From: an uncultured Prevotella sp.
Lineage (GTDB): Bacteria; Bacteroidota; Bacteroidia; Bacteroidales; Bacteroidaceae
Length of the DNA stretch: 55,232 bases
Direction of reading: 5' to 3'
NCBI GenBank assembly: GCA_946548065.1
Contig: CAMNPM010000012.1
Location: forward strand, 1 to 55,232
The notes beneath the pieces were generated by a model, which saw only the letters and a program-made list of their open reading frames with translations, made no database searches and had not been told where the DNA came from. This document shows, piece by piece, positions 1-7,842 of this stretch. The number at the start of each line of letters is the position of its first letter. Position 1 is the first letter of the stretch. The position numbers and the translations under genes were made by a program.

Positions 1-974
1 AGGAAAGCGTCAAGCGGGCGTTGGAGGTAGCGGCTGCCGGTGGTCATAACCTCATCATGATAGGTCCGCCGGGCAGCGGCAAGTCGATGCTCGCCAAGCG
101 CCTGCCCTCCATCCTGCCTCCCCTGTCGCTGGCAGAGAGTCTGGAGACCACGCAGATTCACTCCGTGGCCGGCAAACTGGCGCGCGGTACCAGCCTTATC
201 TCGCAGCGCCCCTTCCGTGCTCCTCATCATACTATATCGCAGGTGGCCTTGGTCGGTGGCGGCAACAACCCGCAGCCGGGCGAGATATCGCTGGCCCACA
301 ACGGTGTGCTCTTCCTCGACGAGATGCCAGAGCTGTCGCGCTCCGTCCTTGAGGTGCTGCGCCAACCTCTGGAGGATCGCAAGATTACCATCAGCAGAGC
401 CAAATACAGCGTGGAGTATCCCTGCTCGTTCATGCTCGTGGCCTCGATGAACCCCTGTCCCTGCGGCTATTATGGAGACCCCACGCACAACTGCGTCTGC
501 ACCCCAGGACAAATTCAGCGCTACATGAACAAGATTAGCGGCCCGCTGCTCGACCGCATCGACATCCACTGCGAAATCCAGGCCGTGCCTTTCGCCCAGC
601 TCTCGCAGATGAAACCCGGTGAGCCCTCGGCGGCCATCCGCGAGCGCGTCATCCGTGCCCGCAACATCCAGACCGAGCGCTTCAGCACCCTCCCTACAGG
701 GGAGGGCGGGGGGAGGGGCCGCATCCACTGCAACGCTCAGATGACCGAGCGCATGCTCCATGAGTTTGCCGAGCCCGACGCCGCCAGTCTCGACATGCTC
801 CGCATGGCCATGGAGCGTCTGAAGCTCTCCGCCCGCGCCTACAGCCGCATCCTGAAAGTAGCCCGCACCATCGCCGACCTCGCCGGCTCAGAGAAGGTCG
901 AGTCCATGCACATCGCCGAGGCCATCGGCTATCGAAACCTGGACAGAGGCGACTGGGCCGAGCGCGGGATTTAA
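1..974 (+). CDS. yifB: YifB/ComM family AAA+ ATPase (Mg-chelatase-like), 5' truncated by window edge
   Basis: Open at the left edge; the frame runs from base 3, with [16 protein letters not shown] before the first internal start-like codon, so the true start lies outside. Seen: Walker A GPPGSGKS, Walker [10 protein letters not shown], the PCPCGYYGD cysteine segment, an arginine-finger region (GPLLDRID) and the C-terminal Mg-chelatase helical domain ending DWAERGI. Family knowledge: ComM/YifB proteins are hexameric helicases that promote branch migration in natural transformation; many genomes carry them without proven competence. A ComF-type gene is also in this window (20632). Oddity: residues [12 protein letters not shown] (bases ~685-718) are encoded by a G-rich mini-element also found in the aminotransferase at 34307. 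The last ~150 bp recur, diverged, at 2633-2781. Confidence 0.95.
   Translation, partial: ESVKRALEVAAAGGHNLIMIGPPGSGKSMLAKRLPSILPPLSLAESLETTQIHSVAGKLARGTSLISQRPFRAPHHTISQVALVGGGNNPQPGEISLAHNGVLFLDEMPELSRSVLEVLRQPLEDRKITISRAKYSVEYPCSFMLVASMNPCPCGYYGDPTHNCVCTPGQIQRYMNKISGPLLDRIDIHCEIQAVPFAQLSQMKPGEPSAAIRERVIRARNIQTERFSTLPTGEGGGRGRIHCNAQMTERMLHEFAEPDAASLDMLRMAMERLKLSARAYSRILKVARTIADLAGSEKVESMHIAEAIGYRNLDRGDWAERGI
685..718 (+). repeat. G-rich mini-element copy 1, in frame within yifB
   Basis: A C-rich run, CTACAGG, then a long G-rich run, with a short stem (CCCTCC / GGGAGG). It matches 34377-34412 closely, including the reading phase (codons CT-ACA-GG). It encodes [12 protein letters not shown] at a place where YifB proteins normally have a short variable stretch before the conserved CNAQM. 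Confidence 0.6.
824..972 (+). repeat. yifB tail duplication, copy 1 (inside the gene)
   Basis: The 3' end of yifB from GCTCTCCGCC to GGGATTT is repeated in the same orientation at 2633-2781. About ten bases differ across ~149; by codon there are six synonymous changes and two conservative ones (K/R, S/T). Confidence 0.9.
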
Positions 975-1002
975 CAATTGATGGAATTTTTAATATTAGT
1001 AT

Positions 1003-1086
1003 ATGGGTACGAATAACAAACAGGAAGCTTACTGGGTAGATGAATTGGGAGTAAAATATACGAAAGATAAAACATGTTTACTTTAA
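1003..1086 (+). pseudogene. 27-codon remnant ORF downstream of yifB
   Basis: ATG at 1003 to TAA at 1084 encodes a 27-residue peptide ending DELGVKYTKDKTCLL. The ending resembles the 'GVxYsxDxxxLL' start of BspA-like leucine-rich surface proteins, and reading past the stop continues with APMYL, as those proteins often do. This may be a scrap of such a gene. The match is short and the call is weak. Confidence 0.2.
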
Positions 1087-1114
1087 GCGCCAATGTATCT
1101 ATAACAATGCGCAC

Positions 1115-1447
1115 ATGAAAGAAAAATTTTATATCGGGATAATGTTCATAATATTGTCATCGACCTTTGTGACACTATTCTCATATACTACATCGCCCAT
1201 TTATTCTGAATGGGGTGACACCCCAGACTCGCCTATCTTTCAGATTATAGGTAAATACTGGAAAGAAGGATGGATTCCCTATAAGGATCTATGGGATTTG
1301 AAGGGGCCGTACATCTTCTTCATGGACGCTATTGGATATTGGCTGACAGGAACGCGAATCACTATTTCAGGAATGATGGATATAAATAAAGTTAAAACGA
1401 CGGAGGTTTGGGCGCTTTATAATAATATTATAATTATCTTTGCATAA
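1115..1447 (+). pseudogene. N-terminal fragment of an integral-membrane glycosyltransferase
   Basis: 110 codons. Residues 1-85 show a first membrane helix (YIGIMFIILSSTFVTLF) and then TPDSPIFQIIGKYWKEG, PYKDLWDLKGPYIFFM and GYWLTGTR, typical of the first periplasmic loop of large GT-C-fold (ArnT/dolichyl-phosphate-mannose type) transferases of Bacteroidales, which normally run to about 500 residues with ten or more helices. Similarity stops at LTGTR (about base 1372); the remaining ~25 codons look like random AT-rich read-through into the promoter of the next gene. The catalytic core is absent, so this should be a non-functional relic. Its base composition is visibly more AT-rich than yifB. 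Confidence 0.7.
1407..1442 (+). promoter_or_regulatory. Promoter of the AAA ATPase gene
   Basis: Bacteroidota -7 element TATCTTTG at 1435-1442 with a TTTG at 1407-1410; the spacing of 24 nt is longer than usual. It lies inside the tail of the truncated glycosyltransferase frame, 33 nt before the ATPase start. Confidence 0.5.
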
Positions 1448-1475
1448 AGTTTAAGACACTTAGAATGGAAACGTT

Positions 1476-2597
1476 ATGAAGCCGTCAAATCCTTTCATTA
1501 CTAATGGATACTTTTCTCCGCACTATTTTTGTGACCGCGTGGAAGAAACAGAATTGCTGACAAGACAGGTAACCAATGGCAACAACGTTGCTCTCATATC
1601 GCCTCGTCGCCTCGGGAAGACAGGACTTATAAACCACTGTTTTGAGCAAGAAGTCATCAAGGATAATTACTATACTTTCATCGTAGACATTTATGCTACG
1701 AAAAACCTGCAGGAGTTTGTCTATGAACTGGGGAAGACTGTACTCAGCGTGCTGAAATCAAGAGGCCGCAAGGCTTGGGAGAAGTTCCTGAATACGATAG
1801 GTTCATTGCGTAGCAACATCTCTTTCGACATCAACGGCAATCCTGAATGGGGGTTAGGTGTGGGTGATATCAAGGTGCCGGAGTTTACGCTTGACGAAAT
1901 ATTTGCCTATTTGGAACAGGCCGACAAGCCGTGTATTGTGGCTATTGACGAGTTTCAAGTCATTGCCGATTACCCTGACAACAAAGTAGAGGCCGTACTC
2001 CGTACAAGAATTCAGAAGTGCAGGAATGCTTGGTTCATCTACTCGGGTTCACAGTGGCACATGATGTCGGAAATTTTCGTTTCACCATCCCGTCCTTTCT
2101 ATCAAAGCACAAGTCTGATGTCTATCGAGCCTATTAACTGTGAGAAGTACGTAGCGTTCGCGCAGGCATTATTCAGAGAATATCGCAAAGGAATAAGCCG
2201 GGAAGCCGTTGTTGCTACTTACCAGCGGTATGAAGGTGTCACCTGGTATGTACAGTCTGTCTTGAATGCATTATTTACACTGACAGAATCTGGTGCTGTA
2301 TGTACAGATGAGATGATAGAGCCGGCTGTTCAGCAGATTATTACCCAGCAGAGTTTTGCTTATAAAGCACTACTCTTCCAATTGCCTCCAAAACAAAAAG
2401 AAGTCCTGATTGCTATCTGTAAGGAGGGCAAGGCCACCAATCTAACTTCTCGTCCGTTCCTGCAGCGCTACCGTTTTACGGCCAGTATGGTTCAAGGGGC
2501 CGTCAAAGGCCTGTTGGAAAAGGATTTCATCACCCACGACATGGGTACTTATACGCTCTACGACCAATTCTTTGCCCAATGGCTGTTGCAACAGTAG
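1476..2597 (+). CDS. AAA ATPase with C-terminal winged helix (archaeal-type ATPase family)
   Basis: 373 residues. Walker A SPRRLGKTG (residues ~42-50) and Walker B CIVAIDEFQ (~153-161) are clear. The N-terminal opening NPFITNGYF...FCDRVEET is typical of the 'ATP-binding protein' family common in Bacteroidota, and the last ~80 residues (KEVLIAICKEGKATNL...GTYTLYDQFFAQWLL) form a winged-helix-like domain. Substrate and role are not known for the family; such ATPases are abundant, often isolated, and often near mobile DNA. It stands alone here between a truncated gene and the second yifB tail, has its own promoter, and is more AT-rich than its surroundings, which suggests acquisition. The start is the only ATG near the promoter. 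Confidence 0.85.
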   Translation: MKPSNPFITNGYFSPHYFCDRVEETELLTRQVTNGNNVALISPRRLGKTGLINHCFEQEVIKDNYYTFIVDIYATKNLQEFVYELGKTVLSVLKSRGRKAWEKFLNTIGSLRSNISFDINGNPEWGLGVGDIKVPEFTLDEIFAYLEQADKPCIVAIDEFQVIADYPDNKVEAVLRTRIQKCRNAWFIYSGSQWHMMSEIFVSPSRPFYQSTSLMSIEPINCEKYVAFAQALFREYRKGISREAVVATYQRYEGVTWYVQSVLNALFTLTESGAVCTDEMIEPAVQQIITQQSFAYKALLFQLPPKQKEVLIAICKEGKATNLTSRPFLQRYRFTASMVQGAVKGLLEKDFITHDMGTYTLYDQFFAQWLLQQ

Positions 2598-2632
2598 CTT
2601 ACTCCACACCATAATCGTATACTTGTGTCGTG

Positions 2633-2807
2633 GCTCTCCGCCCGCGCCTACAGCCGCATCCTCAAGGTGGCCCGCACCATCGCCGACCTCGCCGGCAGCG
2701 AGAGGGTAGAGACCATGCACATCGCCGAGGCCATCGGCTATCGAAACCTGGACAGAGGCGACTGGGCCGAGCGAGGGATTTGGTATACTTTTATGGTCTA
2801 TTGAGTT
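2633..2807 (+). pseudogene. Orphan 3' fragment of yifB (tail duplication copy 2)
   Basis: Reads [21 protein letters not shown] and on to [12 protein letters not shown], then runs to a stop at 2805-2807 through unrelated codons. It lacks a start codon and the ATPase core. Homology to 824-972 begins sharply at GCTCTCCGCC and ends at GGGATTT. The two copies differ mainly at synonymous sites, so copy 2 probably descends from a once-functional yifB of another lineage and is not a recent slippage product. Confidence 0.85.
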
Positions 2808-3742
2808 AGCTCACTTTTTTCCTTTGCTATCACCTTTCCGTCTATTACCTCAAAGCGCTCGTTGAACTCCTCGCGGGTGCGGCTCCAGCGGTTATGGCTC
2901 CACAGCCAGAACTGTGGCGCACGGCGGATGCTCTGCTCCAGCAGCTCATAGTAGATGTCAGTCAGGCGATATTCCGGCATCTGCTGAGGTTTGCGGGTTA
3001 TTAGCTTGAGCTCCACCTCGTAATACCCCCTGCGGATGCGACGCACATCCATATAGAACACCGCATGGTTCAGCTTGCGGGCAATGCGCTCTGTACCGGT
3101 CAGTACGGGGGTGTCGTGATGAAGGAAGTCTACCCAGTGGTGGATGTTCACCCAGTGGGGCTTCTGGTCGCTGATGTAGCCGATGACCACGGGCTGTCCT
3201 TTCTTGCGAAACTCCAAGATGGTGCGCAGTGTGTCCTTCATGGGTATGCAAACGGCACCCATTCGCTGGCGCAGACGAAGAAACAGGCGGTCGAAGTCTT
3301 TGTTCTCTATTGGGTGGTAAATCTGACCGCACTGCGCCTTGGACGTCACCCAGAGAGGTAGCGAGGTAATCCACTCCCAGTTGCAGTAGTGGCCTAAGTA
3401 GACAGCGCACGACTGCCCTTCCTCTACGCACTGCTCTACCGCCTCAGTGCCTTTGAAGACCAGACGTCTCTTCAGCTCGTCGGGACTGATGGTGAGCAGC
3501 TTCACGCTCTCTGCCAGGTAGTCGCAGAAGAAGTGGTAGAATCCTCGCTCTATCTGCTTCAGCTCATCGGCAGACTTCTCTGGGAATGATGTTGCAAGAT
3601 TGCTCCTGACCACCCGACGGCGATAGCGCAATAGATAGTATATAAGGAAGTAAAGTACGTCGCTGAACAGATAGTGCACCCAAAGCGGCAACAATGAGAG
3701 CACATACCAGGCGCCATATAGTATAAAGTAGAGAACCTTCAT
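2798..3742 (-). CDS. LpxL/HtrB-type lysophospholipid acyltransferase
   Basis: About 314 residues from the start chosen at 3742 ([19 protein letters not shown]); an upstream in-frame ATG at 3829 would lie beyond the promoter. One N-terminal membrane helix is followed by the acyltransferase core, with [10 protein letters not shown] carrying the HX4[DE] catalytic motif, and GYISDQKPH and the conserved ERIARK. Family role: transfer of secondary acyl chains to the lipid A precursor at the inner leaflet. With LpxH (46392), heptose genes (3868-7830) and MsbA (30222) in this window it belongs to LPS synthesis. It is divergent from the heptose operon and the two promoters interleave. Which acyl position it serves cannot be told from sequence. 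Confidence 0.9.
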   Translation of the reverse strand: MKVLYFILYGAWYVLSLLPLWVHYLFSDVLYFLIYYLLRYRRRVVRSNLATSFPEKSADELKQIERGFYHFFCDYLAESVKLLTISPDELKRRLVFKGTEAVEQCVEEGQSCAVYLGHYCNWEWITSLPLWVTSKAQCGQIYHPIENKDFDRLFLRLRQRMGAVCIPMKDTLRTILEFRKKGQPVVIGYISDQKPHWVNIHHWVDFLHHDTPVLTGTERIARKLNHAVFYMDVRRIRRGYYEVELKLITRKPQQMPEYRLTDIYYELLEQSIRRAPQFWLWSHNRWSRTREEFNERFEVIDGKVIAKEKSELTQ

Positions 3743-3770
3743 ATCGCGAAACACTACGGGTATGGTGCTG

Positions 3771-3802
3771 CAAAAGTAGTAAATAATCCGTATTTGTGCA
3801 AA
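3771..3802 (-). promoter_or_regulatory. Promoter of the LpxL-type gene
   Basis: On the minus strand: -7 element TACTTTTG (3771-3778) and -33 TTTG (3799-3802), spacing 20 nt, ~29 nt before the chosen start at 3742. It supports 3742 over the upstream ATG. Confidence 0.75.
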
Positions 3803-3817
3803 TATTCGTTTTATTAT

Positions 3818-3848
3818 TTTGTCATTCACATGTTTTTATGTACCTTTG
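3818..3848 (+). promoter_or_regulatory. Promoter of the heptose operon
   Basis: TTTG (3818-3821), 19 nt, TACCTTTG (3841-3848): a textbook Bacteroidota promoter, 19 nt before the HddA start. It faces away from the acyltransferase promoter. Confidence 0.8.
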
Positions 3849-3867
3849 GGGCTTAAATGACAGAGTT

Positions 3868-4881
3868 ATGATTATCACTAAGACCCCGTTTCGCATGTCT
3901 TTCTTCGGAGGAGGTACCGACATTCCCTCTTTCTTCAGGGAGCATGGCGGTGCGGTAATATCTACGACTTTCGACAAATACTGCTATGTGAACGTGAGGC
4001 ACCTGCCACCGTTCATGCCTTACTACTCAGAGCTGGTGTACAGCCGCTTTGAGCGCGTCAACCGCATTGACGACATAGAGCACCCCGCCATCCGCGAAGC
4101 CATGAGAATGCTGGACATACACGAGATCAGGTTGACCTACGAGGGCGACCTGCCTGCCCGTACCGGTCTGGGTACGAGTAGCACCTTTGCCGTAGGCATG
4201 CTGAATGCCTTCTATGCGCTGAAAGGCAGACATGTGGGGAAGAGAAAACTGGCAGAGGATGCCATCCGGCTGGAACGAGAGCTGTGTCATGAGGCCGGTG
4301 GCTGGCAGGATCAGATAGCAGCGGCCTACGGAGGCATGAACAGGATAGACTTCCGGGGCGATGACTTCAGGGTGACGCCCGTCATCATACATCCAGACCG
4401 CAAGAAACTGCTGAACGACAATTTGATACTCTTCTATACGGGAGTCTCGCGTCTTTCGGCCGAGATACAGCAGGACACCATCAACCACCAGCACGACAAG
4501 ACAGCACAGCTGAAAGAAATGCTCCGTCTGGTGGACGAGGCACAGAAGATACTGGAGGACAAACATGCCGACCTGAACGACTTCGGCAGGCTCCTGGACT
4601 ATACCTGGAGACTGAAGCGGAGTTCTGGAGGCAGAATCAGCAACACTATGATAGACACCCTCTATGAGCGGGGACTGAAAGCGGGAGCCCTGGGCGGAAA
4701 ACTCTTAGGGGCTGGCGGTGGCGGATTCCTGCTGTTCTATGTGGAGAAAGACAAGCAGCCACAGGTGCTCAAAGCGCTGGAAGAGCTGATGCATGTGCCT
4801 TTCTGCTTTGAGACGGAAGGCACCACCGTCATACACTACAGTCCCATCGTTTACATACCCAGAAAAGACATTAAAATATAA
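3868..4881 (+). CDS. hddA: D-glycero-alpha-D-manno-heptose 7-phosphate kinase (HddA-type GHMP kinase)
   Basis: 337 residues from ATG 3868 (MIITKTPFRMSFFGGGTDIP); earlier in-frame ATGs lie upstream of the promoter. GHMP-kinase motifs: N-terminal RMSFFGGGTD, ATP loop PARTGLGTSSTFAVG (~96-110), C-terminal KLLGAGGGGF. Family role: phosphorylates sedoheptulose-derived heptose 7-phosphate at C1 to the 1,7-bisphosphate. First gene of a run in which the next three genes are also heptose enzymes, separated by 5 nt or overlapping. HddA kinases normally belong to the alpha, GDP-heptose branch, yet the next gene is an HldD epimerase of the ADP-heptose branch; see findings. Confidence 0.9.
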   Translation: MIITKTPFRMSFFGGGTDIPSFFREHGGAVISTTFDKYCYVNVRHLPPFMPYYSELVYSRFERVNRIDDIEHPAIREAMRMLDIHEIRLTYEGDLPARTGLGTSSTFAVGMLNAFYALKGRHVGKRKLAEDAIRLERELCHEAGGWQDQIAAAYGGMNRIDFRGDDFRVTPVIIHPDRKKLLNDNLILFYTGVSRLSAEIQQDTINHQHDKTAQLKEMLRLVDEAQKILEDKHADLNDFGRLLDYTWRLKRSSGGRISNTMIDTLYERGLKAGALGGKLLGAGGGGFLLFYVEKDKQPQVLKALEELMHVPFCFETEGTTVIHYSPIVYIPRKDIKI

Positions 4882-4886
4882 TCAGC

Positions 4887-5846
4887 ATGAGCTATATTGT
4901 AACAGGAGGAGCCGGTTTTGTGGGCTCGAACATGGTCAGGAAACTCAATGAGAGGGGAATAGATGACGTCATCATCATAGACAATTACGAAGAGGCCAAG
5001 ATGCAGAACCTGATGGGGCTGAAGTTCATCGACTATATAGACTATTCCGACGGTCTTGCCAGTGTCAGCCGGGTTCTGGAGGATCTGGACGGAATCGAGG
5101 GTGTGTTCCACATTGGTGCCAATGCTGATGTGCTGGAACAGAATCCCAAGGTGATGATGGTCATGAACTACGAATTCTCGAAGATGTACTACAATTATGC
5201 GCAGCGTCGACATGTTCCGTTCATCTACGCCTCGTCGTCAGCAGTATATGGCAACGAGGCCCACCAGACAGGAGGACTGGACCATCTGTTGCCGCACAAC
5301 ATCTACGCCTGGTCGAAGTGGCTCTTCGACAAGTACACCGAAGCCAACAAGGACAAGTTGGAGGGGCAGAAGACGGTGGGATTCCGTTTCTTCAACGTCT
5401 TCGGGTGGGGCGAGTTTCACAAAGGCAAGAATGCGAACATTGTCTACCGCTTCTACAGGATGATGAAGGAACAGAATAGGATAGACCTCTTCAGGGACGA
5501 GATAGTGCGCGACCATGTCTATGCCGACGATGTGGCTGAGGTGCTGTATGATGCCATGATGTACGACCATTTCGCCAATGGTATCTATAACCTTGGCGGC
5601 AACCATCCTATTTCGCACCGACAGGTGGCGGAAATCGTAGTAGAGACCTTGATGGAGGCTGGCGTGGTGGAGAAGAATACGCCTGAGCACTACATCCAAC
5701 TGATAGACATGCCCGAGGAACTGAGGCAGAAGTTCCAGTTCCATACCTTTGCCGAGGGACAGCCAGCGCTGATTTCTGAGGTGACTAAGGATAATGCGGA
5801 GAAGATGAAACGGTACGTCAACCTATTGATTCAGAACGGCAGATAG
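4887..5846 (+). CDS. hldD: ADP-L-glycero-D-manno-heptose 6-epimerase (HldD/RfaD type)
   Basis: 319 residues, extended SDR fold: NAD(P) loop TGGAGFVGSN (~6-15), IDNYEEAKMQNLMGLKFIDY that is specific to HldD, SSSAVYG and YxxxK at Y140-K144 (YAWSK). Family reaction: inversion at C6 of ADP-D-glycero-D-manno-heptose to the L-glycero form used in LPS inner core. It starts 5 nt after hddA and ends 5 nt before gmhA, so it is co-transcribed. A GT9 heptosyltransferase-type gene elsewhere (24300) is a possible consumer. Whether the nucleotide here is ADP or GDP is not readable from sequence. Confidence 0.9.
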   Translation: MSYIVTGGAGFVGSNMVRKLNERGIDDVIIIDNYEEAKMQNLMGLKFIDYIDYSDGLASVSRVLEDLDGIEGVFHIGANADVLEQNPKVMMVMNYEFSKMYYNYAQRRHVPFIYASSSAVYGNEAHQTGGLDHLLPHNIYAWSKWLFDKYTEANKDKLEGQKTVGFRFFNVFGWGEFHKGKNANIVYRFYRMMKEQNRIDLFRDEIVRDHVYADDVAEVLYDAMMYDHFANGIYNLGGNHPISHRQVAEIVVETLMEAGVVEKNTPEHYIQLIDMPEELRQKFQFHTFAEGQPALISEVTKDNAEKMKRYVNLLIQNGR

Positions 5847-5851
5847 GTGCT

Positions 5852-6499
5852 ATGGACAAAAGACAAGAGCTACAACTACAGCAGTTGATGGACCGATACC
5901 CCCAGCTGCAGGTGTGCTGGCAGGCAATGACAGCAGCCTACGAACTCTTGGAAGACTGTTTCCAGGGTGGTGGCAAACTGCTTGTCTGCGGCAATGGCGG
6001 TTCAGCGTCGGATGCCGAGCATATTGTTGGCGAGCTGATGAAGGAGTTTCGCCTGAAGCGCAAGATATACAGCAGTCATGCGGAGACTTTGAAGTCGATA
6101 GACAGCGAGATGGGTACTGTCTTGGCAGAGAATCTTCAAGGCGCGCTGTCGGCTATTTCGCTGACGGGACACTCATCGCTCACCACCGCTTTTATGAACG
6201 ATGCCCTGCCCGAACTGGTATTTGCCCAGCAGGTGAACGGCTACGGGCAGACGGGCGACGTATTTTTGGGTATATCGACATCGGGCAACAGTCAGAACGT
6301 GCTATATGCTGCTATTGCTGCGAAGGCCAAGGGGCTGAAAGTGATAGGACTGACCGGACAGTGCCAGAACCGCTTGATGCAGTATGCCGATGTCTGTATC
6401 TGTGTGCCAGAGGTGGACACCTACAAAGTACAGGAGCTCCATCTGCCGGTATACCATTGTCTGTGTATGATGTTGGAAGATAAATTCTTTGGCCAATGA
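5852..6499 (+). CDS. gmhA: Phosphoheptose isomerase (GmhA), SIS domain
   Basis: 215 residues with the SIS-domain signature LLVCGNGGSASDAEHIVGELM and FLGISTSGNSQNV, LTGQ and the C-terminal VQELHLPVYH characteristic of GmhA. Converts sedoheptulose 7-phosphate to D-glycero-D-manno-heptose 7-phosphate, the first committed step. Its stop overlaps the start of the next gene (ATGA at 6496-6499), implying translational coupling. Length is slightly above the ~190-200 typical for the family. Confidence 0.92.
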   Translation: MDKRQELQLQQLMDRYPQLQVCWQAMTAAYELLEDCFQGGGKLLVCGNGGSASDAEHIVGELMKEFRLKRKIYSSHAETLKSIDSEMGTVLAENLQGALSAISLTGHSSLTTAFMNDALPELVFAQQVNGYGQTGDVFLGISTSGNSQNVLYAAIAAKAKGLKVIGLTGQCQNRLMQYADVCICVPEVDTYKVQELHLPVYHCLCMMLEDKFFGQ

Positions 6500-7830
6500 T
6501 GAAGGTAGTGATTATGGCTGGCGGCAAAGGCACACGCATAGCCAGCATCAACAGCGAGGTGCCTAAACCCATGATAACCATCTGCGGGAAGCCCATCCTG
6601 GAGTGGCAGATAGAGAACCTCAAAGCCTGTGGCCTGACGGATATTACCTTGGTGACGGGACATCTGGGGCATGTCATCCAGGAGTATTTCGGCGATGGTT
6701 CGCACTGGGGTGTGTGCATCAGTTATTTTGCAGAGACCGAACCCTTGGGGACGGCTGGTGCTTTGTTTAAGATGCCAGAGTTGACCGACGACTTCCTGCT
6801 GATGTGCGGCGATGTGGTGCTCGATGTGGATTTCAATCGCTTCATAGCCTTCCATCGTGCGCATCATGCATGGGCTACGCTGATGGCTCATCCCAACAAT
6901 CATCCGTACGATAGTTCACTATTGGTGACGGAGATGTTGCCTCCCCAGACAGAAGGAGGATTGCCAGTGGATACCCATCTGGTGGTCAGGTGGATGATAG
7001 CGGCGCCACACTCTCAAGGAGAGAACATGGAGGACGAGCGCGACAGCTACAGCAACCTGGTGAATGCCGGTATTGAAATCATCTCTCCCCGTTTGCTTCA
7101 GGAGGTAAGCCGCAACTACGTACCCAGACATCCTGAGACACCCGACAAGATAGACCTGGACCGCGATGTGCTGAAACCATTCGTCGGTAGCGGGTATATT
7201 TTTGCCTATACCACACCGGAATACATCAAAGATATGGGTACGCCCGACCGCTATTATGAGGTGGAGAACGACATAAAGCAGGGCAAGGTGAAGGCCCGCA
7301 ATCTGCAACACAAGCAGAAAGCGGTCTTCCTGGACAGAGACGGCACCATCAACCAGTATGTAGGATTCCTCACCACCGCAGAGCAGTTTGAACTGATTCC
7401 CCAGGTGGCCGATGCTATCAAACGCATCAACCAGTCGGGCCGTCTGGCCATCGTTGTCACCAACCAGCCTGTCATCGCTCGCGGGGAATGCTCGTGGGAC
7501 GAACTGCAGCATATTCACCAGAAGATGGAGACGGAGTTAGGCAAGTCGGGCGCTTATTTGGATGGCATCTACGTCTGTCCGCATCATCCTGACAAGGGAT
7601 TTGCGGGCGAACGGCCTGCCTACAAGGTGGTGTGCGACTGTCGCAAACCTAAGGCCGGACTACTCTTGCAGGCGGCAGCCGACTTCAATATCGACCTGTC
7701 GCAGTCGTTCATGATAGGCGACAGCGACAACGATGTGGAGGCAGGCCGTAATGCTGGGGTAAGAGACAGCATCAAAATAGAGAGAAACAAGCCAGGAGCG
7801 TTGAACAATGTTTTATCAGAAATCTTATAA
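6496..7830 (+). CDS. hddC: HddC-type heptose-1-P nucleotidyltransferase fused to GmhB phosphatase
   Basis: 444 residues in two domains. Residues ~1-240: sugar-phosphate nucleotidyltransferase (MAGGKGTR, PKPMITICGKPILEWQ, CGDVVLDVDF, NAGIEIISP). Residues ~274-440: HAD-IIIA phosphatase GmhB with nucleophile pair D280/D282 (FLDRDGTIN), VVTNQP, the zinc loop CPHHP...CDCRKPK and GDSDNDVEAG. So one polypeptide would dephosphorylate heptose 1,7-bisphosphate at C7 and then activate heptose 1-phosphate with a nucleotide. It is the last core heptose enzyme of the operon; the nucleotide (GDP expected for HddC, ADP expected from HldD) is not resolved. No frameshift at the domain junction. Confidence 0.9.
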   Translation: MMKVVIMAGGKGTRIASINSEVPKPMITICGKPILEWQIENLKACGLTDITLVTGHLGHVIQEYFGDGSHWGVCISYFAETEPLGTAGALFKMPELTDDFLLMCGDVVLDVDFNRFIAFHRAHHAWATLMAHPNNHPYDSSLLVTEMLPPQTEGGLPVDTHLVVRWMIAAPHSQGENMEDERDSYSNLVNAGIEIISPRLLQEVSRNYVPRHPETPDKIDLDRDVLKPFVGSGYIFAYTTPEYIKDMGTPDRYYEVENDIKQGKVKARNLQHKQKAVFLDRDGTINQYVGFLTTAEQFELIPQVADAIKRINQSGRLAIVVTNQPVIARGECSWDELQHIHQKMETELGKSGAYLDGIYVCPHHPDKGFAGERPAYKVVCDCRKPKAGLLLQAAADFNIDLSQSFMIGDSDNDVEAGRNAGVRDSIKIERNKPGALNNVLSEIL

Positions 7831-7842
7831 TCATTATTATAT

